The notes beneath the pieces are model-generated. The model had not been told where the DNA came from, searched no databases, and worked only from the letters and a program-made list of their open reading frames with translations. Source: Planctomycetota bacterium (lineage in GTDB: Bacteria; Planctomycetota; Phycisphaerae; UBA1845). Taken from it: a stretch of 14,125 nucleotides of DNA. Each line of letters opens with the position of its first letter. Position 1 is the stretch's first letter. The position numbers were made by a program, and so were the translations under genes. Location of the stretch: positions 1 to 14,125 of the forward strand of contig JADFIX010000014.1 in assembly GCA_022566435.1 (NCBI GenBank), in the 5' to 3' direction. Of the stretch, positions 1 through 5,634 are shown piece after piece.

Positions 1-328
1 AACTCGGTTCGTGGTCGCCTCGAAAGCGTGAAAGAGAATCTTTCGGACGCCCGCTTTTCAACTGAATTCGGGCCGTGCGGATGTTTCCGTTTGCCGGGCT
101 ATTGCTGCTGCGGGCTTAGAGCAAGCCGTCAACCCTCGGCGCACACATGGGCCGAATTCCCCATTTCTTAGACTAAACGAAAGGCGCAGAAACTGCGCGG
201 CTGGCGCAAATCACGATCCGTAGTGTGTCGCCAGCCGCTGATTACCATATCTTGACGGTGAATCGAACCGCCGTCGCGCTGCCGAACACTAATTGCAAAA
301 GCCAACTCCCTTTTATCGAAGATTGTTG
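1..328. other. Upstream region, no recognised gene
   Basis: I recognise no gene in this stretch. One forward frame is open from the window edge to a TAG at 169-171 and another ends at a TGA at 29-31; either could be the tail of a gene starting outside the window, but neither translation resembles a family I know. The only clear structure is the pair of hairpins at 184-238. An imperfect inverted repeat (GAATTCGGGCC near 64-74 and GGCCGAATTC near 150-159) is also present and may be chance. Confidence 0.5.
184..238. repeat. Two overlapping hairpins upstream of the mraZ promoter
   Basis: The first is a perfect 6-bp stem, GCGCAG (184-189) and CTGCGC (193-198), with an AAA loop. The second is a perfect 10-bp stem, GCGGCTGGCG (197-206) and CGCCAGCCGC (229-238), with a 22-base loop. 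They share bases 197-198, so both cannot be fully paired at once. No T-run follows, so a standard intrinsic terminator is not supported. They could be the end of an upstream transcript or a protein-binding site. Confidence 0.5.
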
Positions 329-356
329 TTGACGTGGTGGGGGTAGGTGGTACAGT
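329..356 (+). promoter_or_regulatory. Probable sigma70-type promoter for mraZ
   Basis: TTGACG (329-334) and TACAGT (351-356) are separated by 16 bp, a near-consensus -35/-10 pair 45 bp upstream of the mraZ start codon. The spacer is G-rich and holds TGGGG at 338 and TGGTA at 348, a 10-bp period. This resembles the direct TGGG-type repeats bound by MraZ in front of its own operon in other bacteria, so autoregulation is plausible, though only one of the two repeats is a full TGGG. Confidence 0.55.
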
Positions 357-400
357 AGACCTAGTTGGACCACGATGTGTGGCAAGGCGAATCGGCTTAA

Positions 401-880
401 ATGCGGATATTTACCGGGCAATATGAACGATCGATCGACGCGAAGAACCGGATCCAGCTTCCCTCGCAGATCCGGTCCGCGTTCGATCCCGAGACCGATG
501 GGTGTGGACTCTACGTCACCCTCGGCGAGCACCGCGGCACCTTATCCATCTTTACTCATCGGGCCTTCGACGCGCTCGCCGAGAGGATGGAGACCGAATT
601 TCTGCCCGGCCCGGAGTCTCGAAAATTCGAGCTGCAGTTTTACGGCCTGGCGTCGTACGTGGAAATGGACAAACAGGGTCGGATCATTCTGCCGGAACGC
701 TTGCGGCAGAAAGCCGGCCTGCGAGAGGAAGTATTTCTCGTGGGTCAGAAGCACCGGCTCGATATTTGGAACCGTGACGATCTCGATCGTGCCACCGGCA
801 TCGATTGGGAGGGCGATGAATGGCCCGACTGGCAGGGCTTTTTGCGGATGAGACCAACCGAGTCAGGAGGACGAGGTTAG
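401..880 (+). CDS. mraZ: Transcriptional regulator MraZ
   Basis: MraZ is a ring-forming DNA-binding protein that usually controls its own dcw operon. The 159-residue product has the two AbrB/SpoVT-like halves of the family, each with the DxxxR signature: DAKNR at residues 13-17 and DKQGR at 90-94, both followed by a hydrophobic-Pro segment (LPSQIR, LPERLR). The start at 401 fits the family N-terminus (short strand then YERSIDAK). The Shine-Dalgarno is weak (AAGG about 13 bases upstream). It is the first gene of the cluster, as in most bacteria, but is unusually separated from rsmH by 543 bp holding a terminator-like hairpin. The C-terminus, after about residue 140, is divergent and Trp-rich. 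Confidence 0.95.
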   Translation: MRIFTGQYERSIDAKNRIQLPSQIRSAFDPETDGCGLYVTLGEHRGTLSIFTHRAFDALAERMETEFLPGPESRKFELQFYGLASYVEMDKQGRIILPERLRQKAGLREEVFLVGQKHRLDIWNRDDLDRATGIDWEGDEWPDWQGFLRMRPTESGGRG

Positions 881-965
881 ACGCGCTGCTGCGATTGACT
901 GGAAGGATCCGGAAACCGTAGCGAGTGGGAGCCGACGGCGAACAATCATGAATCAGAGTCGGTAA

Positions 966-1019
966 GGAAGCTGAGCAGGGCGGCGCGGTTCTGCTCAGCT
1001 TCCCACCCGCCTTTTTTTT
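966..1019 (+). terminator. Terminator-like hairpin after mraZ
   Basis: GGAAGCTGAGCAG (966-978) and CTGCTCAGCTTCC (991-1003) form a perfect 13-bp stem with a 12-base loop, followed after 8 bases by a run of eight T (1012-1019). The geometry is that of a rho-independent terminator on the + strand, except that the T-run is set back from the stem. GGCGG (979-983) in the loop could instead pair with CCGCC (1007-1011), which abuts the T-run, so an alternative fold exists. It would end or attenuate mraZ transcripts before rsmH. Confidence 0.7.
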
Positions 1020-1168
1020 GGCGTGCCGTCCTTTTGCGTCTTTGTCCATCGCCGCCGCCCTGCACGAGACCGACCGGGCGTGGAAAAGTGCCAACGGTGC
1101 CGAACCGGCGAAGATGAACGGACTCATTTCGTCTCGGCGCGCCGCGTTTTCTCATGAAGGGTTGAGGA

Positions 1169-1408
1169 ATGACTCGTATGGTTCGTTTGGTTTCTCGTTT
1201 TCATGACAACTGGCAGTCATGCCAGAGGCCAAGACAAGCCGATTCACTAACGGTACGAGAGATTGCGGCGCTCGAAGAACGTGTCGACGCGCTGCGCAAA
1301 AGCGACCGACGTCTTGCCTACGTCGGTCTGTCGCGATTCGTTCCGTCGGATAGCCCGCTTGAACACGAACGCGGCGTCAGGGGAAATTGTGTTGCCACGG
1401 AGGTGTGA
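1169..1408 (+). CDS. Doubtful small ORF upstream of and in frame with rsmH
   Basis: The 79-codon ORF starts with ATG after an AAGGG (1157-1161) at a usable distance. I do not recognise the product. Its middle part (about residues 29-50) is predicted by eye to be a charged helix with a heptad-like LEERVDALRK stretch. The first third has poor coding character; the second half has codon use closer to the neighbours. Its TGA (1406-1408) is in the same frame as rsmH, with no other stop between them, and lies in the hairpin at 1399-1413. It could be a leader peptide, a remnant of a longer 5' end, or chance. Confidence 0.25.
   Translation: MTRMVRLVSRFHDNWQSCQRPRQADSLTVREIAALEERVDALRKSDRRLAYVGLSRFVPSDSPLEHERGVRGNCVATEV
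1202..1225. repeat. Two mutually exclusive short hairpins
   Basis: CATGAC (1202-1207) pairs with GTCATG (1216-1221), loop 8 bases. CTGGCA (1210-1215) pairs with TGCCAG (1220-1225), loop 4 bases. Both stems are perfect 6-bp pairings and they share bases, so only one can form. They lie inside the doubtful ORF, and no function can be assigned. Confidence 0.35.
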
Positions 1409-1413
1409 CCTCC
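1399..1413 (+). promoter_or_regulatory. Hairpin enclosing a strong Shine-Dalgarno before rsmH
   Basis: GGAGGT (1399-1404), loop GTG, ACCTCC (1408-1413) form a perfect 6-bp hairpin. GGAGGT is the best ribosome-binding match in this gap, but it is 19 bases from the TTG at 1424 and is sequestered by the stem. The TGA that ends the upstream small ORF overlaps the loop. Translating ribosomes reaching that stop would open the stem, so translational coupling to rsmH is a possible reading. Confidence 0.4.
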
Positions 1414-1423
1414 CCCTGGCGGT

Positions 1424-2359
1424 TTGGCATTGCGGATCGTTCTGGTGGTCGACAAGCCAATTGGACACACGCCTGTCTTACCGCGTGAGGTGTGCGAACT
1501 TCTGGCCGTGCAGTCGAGCGACACGGTGGTCGACGCGACCGTCGGGCTCGGTGGTCACGCGAGGCTTTTTGCCGAGAACCTGGATCGTCGCGGCACACTG
1601 ATTTGTCTTGACGTCGATCCAGCCAACCTCGAGCGAGCCCGAGCGAATCTCGCGGGTCGTTCGTGCCGTATCGAGTTCATCCACGCCAATTTCGCCGAGT
1701 TGCCCAAGGCACTCGGTTCAATCGGCCTGGATCGGGTGGATGTGTTGCTGGCCGATCTCGGTGTCAGCTCGACCCAGCTAGACGACGGAGCGCGAGGGTT
1801 TTCCTTTATGCATGATGGACCACTCGACATGCGGATGGATCCTCGGCTTATGGTGACGGCCGCCGACATGGTGAACCGTATGAAGGAGCGTGATCTGGCG
1901 GACGTGCTTTTCTATAACGCTCAGGAAATGCGCAGCCGTCGGATTTCCAAGCTGATCTGTAACGAACGGCGCAATTCGCGGATTACGACGACAGGTCGGC
2001 TGGCGGAAATCGTGGCCAGGGCTCAGGGCATCAATCCTTCATCGCACAAGGCCAAGATCCACCCTGCGACGCGTACGTTCATGGCGTTGCGCATGGCGGT
2101 CAACGAAGAAATCCCCAACCTCGAGAGACTGCTCCAAGATGCTCCAGCGGTGTTGAAACCGGCGGGACGCTTCGGCGTGATCGCATTCCACAGCGTGGAA
2201 GACAAAGTGGTCAAGCTGGATTTTCGAAAACGGAAATCAGAGATCGTTTACAACGTCCTGACGAAAAAGCCGGTCACCGCCGACGACGAGGAACGCAGGG
2301 CGAATCCCAGGTCGCGCAGTGCGAAGCTTCGGGTCGCCAGGAGGCTACCCACTGAATAG
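1424..2359 (+). CDS. rsmH: 16S rRNA m4C1402 methyltransferase RsmH (MraW)
   Basis: RsmH transfers a methyl group from S-adenosylmethionine to N4 of C1402 in 16S rRNA at the ribosomal P site. The 311-residue length is typical. Numbered from the TTG at 1424: HTPVL at 15-19; the SAM-binding loop DATVGLGGHA at 37-46; acidic DVDP at 63-66; the family hallmark DLGVSSTQLDD at 111-121 with RGFSF and LDMRMD after it; HPATRTFMALRMAVNEE at 213-229; HSVEDK at 256-261; and the basic C-terminal NPRSRSAKLR at 294-303. The start is uncertain: TTG 1424, TTG 1430 and GTG 1445 all lack a good Shine-Dalgarno, and GTG 1445 would give the usual short leader before HxPVL (304 residues). A 54-bp gap follows before the LysM gene. 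Confidence 0.95.
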   Translation: MALRIVLVVDKPIGHTPVLPREVCELLAVQSSDTVVDATVGLGGHARLFAENLDRRGTLICLDVDPANLERARANLAGRSCRIEFIHANFAELPKALGSIGLDRVDVLLADLGVSSTQLDDGARGFSFMHDGPLDMRMDPRLMVTAADMVNRMKERDLADVLFYNAQEMRSRRISKLICNERRNSRITTTGRLAEIVARAQGINPSSHKAKIHPATRTFMALRMAVNEEIPNLERLLQDAPAVLKPAGRFGVIAFHSVEDKVVKLDFRKRKSEIVYNVLTKKPVTADDEERRANPRSRSAKLRVARRLPTE

Positions 2360-2397
2360 CGGTCGACGTCGGGATCGCGACGCAACGGTAGAGTCGG

Positions 2398-2404
2398 AAG
2401 GAGG
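2398..2404 (+). promoter_or_regulatory. Strong ribosome-binding site of the LysM gene
   Basis: AAGGAGG lies 9 bases before the ATG at 2414. It is the best Shine-Dalgarno in the window and fixes the start of this gene. It suggests higher translation than the neighbouring genes, most of which have weak sites. Confidence 0.75.
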
Positions 2405-2413
2405 ATCCAGTTC

Positions 2414-3451
2414 ATGGCGCGCGAGACAAAGGTTGGATTGATCGCAGGGCTCGCTTTCATCATTTGCTTCGCCGTCATTCTGTCCAATCGTGGTCGTCTC
2501 GTTCCGTCACCACAAGATCCGCCAACTCGTTTTCAGTATGTCGCCGCGGAAACAATAACACCGCCGGCATCGAATCGTCGGCCGCCACAGCGTCGAACCG
2601 CATCAGCTACCCGCGGCGCGGCGACCAATCCGCCACGACCCGCCGGTACCGACCAAGGCCTGGCGAACACCGTTTCGAACCACAACCCGTCCGGGGCGTC
2701 GCCACCCGCGTCATCAGGTCTGTCGAACCCGCAACGAGGACCACAAAATGCGCAGGTGGCCGACGCCCGGTCGTCGGATGAAGCCGAACGCTTCCGTCAA
2801 CTGGAAGCCCGCATCGAGGCGTTGAGTCAGAAGCTTGCGCTCGAGGGTCGCCGTGAACTTCGCATGGCGGACAAGGAGCAGCAGACCGTGATCCAAGCGG
2901 ATACCGAACGAGCGCCGCCTCCGTCACCGCCGGCACGCCAATCGACGGCCAATCCGCCGCCTGCGGCCAATCGCGAAATGGGACGCCACACGGTGACGTC
3001 GGGAGATACACTTTCGAAAATCGCTTTCACTTACTACGGCAGCAAGTCTCGGCGACCGATCAACGCGCTTATCGACGCCAACCGCGGCGTGCTCTCGGAC
3101 CCCGATGTGCTAGGCATCGGGATGGAACTCGTTCTTCCGGTCGTCGCCGGATTCGAGAAACCGCACAAAGGGACCGCCGCACGCACCCCAGAGGCGGATC
3201 AAGACGCCGCCGAACCGCGTCGTCCGCGCACCAGAGCGGATGAAACGGGCCCCTTTCGTTGGTATCAGATCAAGAAGAACGACCGGTACGTCAGTATCGC
3301 CCGAGATGAACTCGGCGACGAATCGCGCTGGAAGGAGATATTCGAGCTGAACAAGAAGGCGTTTCCCGATCCTTCTCGAATTCGGTCCGGCGTGCGCATC
3401 AAGTTGCCCACGGTAGCCATGGCCGATTCCAGCCGTGGCACGAATCGATGA
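2414..3451 (+). CDS. Membrane-anchored protein with two LysM domains
   Basis: This 345-residue protein has an uncleaved-looking N-terminal membrane anchor (residues 8-24, no lipobox) with three charged residues before it. A long Pro/Ser/Arg-rich disordered linker (about 28-120) follows, then a short predicted coiled coil (121-152), a second Pro-rich stretch (167-186) and two LysM domains (191-243 and 282-332). The first LysM has the typical HTVTSGDTLSKIA start; the second, YQIKKNDRYVSIA, is more divergent. LysM domains bind N-acetylglucosamine in peptidoglycan, so the protein probably tethers the inner membrane to the wall. Its place between rsmH and the ftsL-like gene, with ATGA overlap to the latter, suggests a part in septal wall synthesis; that is inference. 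No enzymatic domain is visible. Confidence 0.85.
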   Translation: MARETKVGLIAGLAFIICFAVILSNRGRLVPSPQDPPTRFQYVAAETITPPASNRRPPQRRTASATRGAATNPPRPAGTDQGLANTVSNHNPSGASPPASSGLSNPQRGPQNAQVADARSSDEAERFRQLEARIEALSQKLALEGRRELRMADKEQQTVIQADTERAPPPSPPARQSTANPPPAANREMGRHTVTSGDTLSKIAFTYYGSKSRRPINALIDANRGVLSDPDVLGIGMELVLPVVAGFEKPHKGTAARTPEADQDAAEPRRPRTRADETGPFRWYQIKKNDRYVSIARDELGDESRWKEIFELNKKAFPDPSRIRSGVRIKLPTVAMADSSRGTNR

Positions 3452-3738
3452 ATACCCTTCGCATCTGCGTTCTGCTGGTCATGTTTGCGATCGTGGCATT
3501 AGGGGTAGTGTTCTGTCGGGTCGGGCACACCCGCAGTGCGTGCGCCGCGCTGACCATTGAATCGCAGAGGGTCGAGGCCCGGCAGCGTCTGTGGCTCGTG
3601 CAGACGGCGGTTGCCCGGCTGCGTGCGCCGCAGCGGTTGCATTCCCGCATGTCGTGGATTGACACCGAACTTGTTTCGCCCGCGGAGGTCGAGTCTTCGG
3701 GTGAAATCGCCCTCACTTATCCACGACCGAGAGACTGA
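3448..3738 (+). CDS. Small single-pass membrane protein, FtsL-like
   Basis: The 96-residue product has one N-terminal membrane segment (about residues 5-24) followed by a helical stretch rich in Glu, Arg, Leu and Val (about 33-65) that could form a coiled coil. That is the plan of FtsL, the bitopic divisome protein that pairs with FtsB and activates FtsW-FtsI. FtsL diverges too fast for sequence recognition; the assignment rests on size, topology and position directly before ftsI. The ATG at 3448 overlaps the TGA of the LysM gene (ATGA), so the two are translationally coupled. The C-terminal tail after residue 70 is not leucine-zipper-like. It could instead be an unrelated small membrane protein. 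Confidence 0.6.
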   Translation: MNTLRICVLLVMFAIVALGVVFCRVGHTRSACAALTIESQRVEARQRLWLVQTAVARLRAPQRLHSRMSWIDTELVSPAEVESSGEIALTYPRPRD

Positions 3739-3745
3739 GGACACC

Positions 3746-5482
3746 ATGACATCCGATGCGATCGATCGTCGGCAACGCAGGGTGGCCGCGGCTGTGCTGG
3801 GCGGCGTGATTCTCATGCTCCTGGCCCTTTCCGGGCGGCTGGTCCACATCAACACGACGCTACGACCGCGTCTCTTGTCCCATGCGAAACGGCAGTATGC
3901 CGGCAACGCCGTGCTGCCCGCGCGGCGCGGTCGGATATTCGACAGTCGCGGCCGCGTCTTGGCGACCAGCCGGCGACTGTGGGACGTGTTCATCGATCCG
4001 GTCCGCGCTGAGAACCTCGAGAAATCGGTGCATGCCCTCGCGCCGCGAGTGAACTTGTCGCCGGAAGATATCGAGGACATGATCCGCCGCCGCCCGAACT
4101 CGCGGTTCATCGTGGTGGCATCGACCGTCGATGACGTGACGGCCGACGCCGTTCGCGACTTGCAGGACCCCGCCGTGGGTCTGTCGGGAAAGCTTGTGCG
4201 CCATTATCCATTGGGAACGTCGATGTGTCATGTGCTCGGCTACGTTGGCAGCGAGGGGCACGGTCTGGATGGAATCGAGCTAAACCTTAACAAGCACCTC
4301 GCCGGCCGCGACGGTAGACGAGCCACCATTCGCGACGCAAGACGCCGCGCACTCTGGCGGTCAGAAGATGCGTCGACACCGCCCGTTGACGGGGGCCACT
4401 TGGTGCTGACGATCGACGCCGAGATTCAACGGATTACGGAGACGGCGCTCGACCAGGCGGTTCGTTCATTCGAGGCGAAGAGCGGTCTGGCGGTCGTCAT
4501 GACGCCCAAAACCGGCGACGTGCTCGCCATGGCGACGATTCCGTACTTCGACCCCAACGTGGCGGGAGAGAGCTCGGCCGATGCCCGGCGCAACAGAGTC
4601 TTGACCGATCCAATCGAACCGGGCAGCACCATCAAGCCGTTCATCGCATCCGGGGCGTTGGCCGGTGGATTCGTAACGACGACCGAGCAAATCGACTGCC
4701 ACATGGGCCGTCATTATTTTGGTCGCCGCCTGATAAAGGATGTGACACCGCAGGGTTTGACGGATCTGAGGGGCATAATCGTCAAGAGCAGCAACATCGG
4801 CATGACACAAATCGGGATGCGGATGGGAAAGGACGTCTTGTACGAGACGATTCGGGGCTTCGGCTTCGGGGCGCGGACCGGAATCGAATGCCCGGGCGAA
4901 AACGCGGGGTCGATTCGTCCCGCGTCGGCATGGTCCGAAATGACGACGCAGTCCGTTTCGTTTGGTTATGAAATCGGTGTCACACCGTTTCAGCTCATTA
5001 CGGCCTACGCGGCCCTAATAAACGACGGTACGCTGCTGAAACCGAGGTTGGTCAGGGGCCTTCTGGGGTCCGGCGGCGATGTGCTTGAATGGCACGAGGG
5101 TCCGGAAGCCGTCAGGCGTTCGACGCCCGTTGATGTAGCGCGATACATTCGTGACGAACTTTTGGTCGCGGTGGTGAACGAGGGCCGGTCGGCGTCGGTT
5201 ATGCCGGCACGATATCGCGTGCTGGGCAAGACTGGTACATCTAAGTTAACGCTTCCTGGTCATCGGGGGTATGTGGATGGGGCGTATCAGTCGACATTCG
5301 TGGGGGCCGCGCCCGCATCCGATCCACAGGTCCTCGTATTGATCATGATTCGTCGCCCGAACATGGCCATCGGATACTATGGTGCTACTGTAGCGGCACC
5401 GGCAGCCGGTCGCATAATCGCGCAATCTCTAGCCTACTTGGAGGTGCCTCCCGATCGTCCGATGGAGATCGCCGGGCTGTGA
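3746..5482 (+). CDS. ftsI: Septal peptidoglycan transpeptidase FtsI (PBP3-type, class B)
   Basis: FtsI crosslinks peptidoglycan at the division septum and works with FtsW. The 578-residue protein has an N-terminal membrane segment (about 13-35), a class B pedestal region with RRGRIFDSRGRVLATS (60-75) and GLDGIELNLNKHLAGRDG (173-190), and a penicillin-binding transpeptidase domain. The catalytic motifs are all present: STIK with Ser294 and Lys297, SSN at 348-350, and KTGTS at 495-499. No PASTA domains are present. The ATG at 3746 is preceded by GAGG (3737-3740) overlapping the stop of the ftsL-like gene, leaving a 7-base gap. The frame is open further upstream, but that part overlaps the ftsL-like gene and has no protein character. 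The context favours septal FtsI over elongation-type MrdA. Confidence 0.95.
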   Translation: MTSDAIDRRQRRVAAAVLGGVILMLLALSGRLVHINTTLRPRLLSHAKRQYAGNAVLPARRGRIFDSRGRVLATSRRLWDVFIDPVRAENLEKSVHALAPRVNLSPEDIEDMIRRRPNSRFIVVASTVDDVTADAVRDLQDPAVGLSGKLVRHYPLGTSMCHVLGYVGSEGHGLDGIELNLNKHLAGRDGRRATIRDARRRALWRSEDASTPPVDGGHLVLTIDAEIQRITETALDQAVRSFEAKSGLAVVMTPKTGDVLAMATIPYFDPNVAGESSADARRNRVLTDPIEPGSTIKPFIASGALAGGFVTTTEQIDCHMGRHYFGRRLIKDVTPQGLTDLRGIIVKSSNIGMTQIGMRMGKDVLYETIRGFGFGARTGIECPGENAGSIRPASAWSEMTTQSVSFGYEIGVTPFQLITAYAALINDGTLLKPRLVRGLLGSGGDVLEWHEGPEAVRRSTPVDVARYIRDELLVAVVNEGRSASVMPARYRVLGKTGTSKLTLPGHRGYVDGAYQSTFVGAAPASDPQVLVLIMIRRPNMAIGYYGATVAAPAAGRIIAQSLAYLEVPPDRPMEIAGL

Positions 5483-5593
5483 ATTTTGCAGGCTAAGCCT
5501 GTTGGAACGCTTGATTTCACAGTCGTTCGGCAGGCGAGTTATGGTGGCGGTTGTTTTTCTTTCCGTTTGGTTCGTCGAAGGTTTCGCGCTTGG

Positions 5594-5622
5594 GTGACAC
5601 GGATGCCGCGGTGGCGTAGAAT
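5594..5622 (+). promoter_or_regulatory. Near-consensus promoter immediately before murE
   Basis: GTGACA (5594-5599) and TAGAAT (5617-5622) match five of six positions each to TTGACA and TATAAT, with the optimal 17-bp spacer. Transcription would start around 5627-5631, only 4-8 bases before the murE ATG at 5635. The 152-bp gap after ftsI thus holds an internal promoter that would produce a nearly leaderless murE transcript. The short palindrome AGGCT-A-AGCCT at 5490-5500 has no T-run and is not a clear terminator. Confidence 0.6.
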
Positions 5623-5634
5623 AGGCACTCAAGG

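Larger units (their letters stand above)
881..1423. other. Long mraZ-rsmH gap with hairpins and a doubtful small ORF
   Basis: In most dcw clusters mraZ and rsmH lie close together; here 543 bp separate them. The stretch holds a terminator-like hairpin (966-1019), two mutually exclusive small hairpins (1202-1225), a possible 79-codon ORF (1169-1408) and a hairpin that hides a Shine-Dalgarno sequence (1399-1413). I see no tRNA and no RNase P or other RNA I recognise. No convincing new promoter is visible before rsmH; the best is a weak TTGAAC at 1359 with a poor -10. Confidence 0.6.

Noticed and set aside
881..1423. RNase P RNA, riboswitch or other known structured RNA in the mraZ-rsmH gap
   Set aside because: I looked for the conserved RNase P core and common riboswitch cores and saw none; only simple hairpins are present.
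1399..1450. Selenocysteine insertion at the in-frame UGA before rsmH
   Set aside because: A bacterial SECIS should be a longer hairpin just downstream of the UGA; here the UGA overlaps the loop and right arm of a short hairpin, and RsmH needs no residue there.
3557..3745. N-terminal extension of FtsI from an upstream TTG
   Set aside because: The extension is Arg/Cys-rich and lies wholly over the ftsL-like gene, while ATG 3746 has a Shine-Dalgarno and gives the normal FtsI N-terminus.
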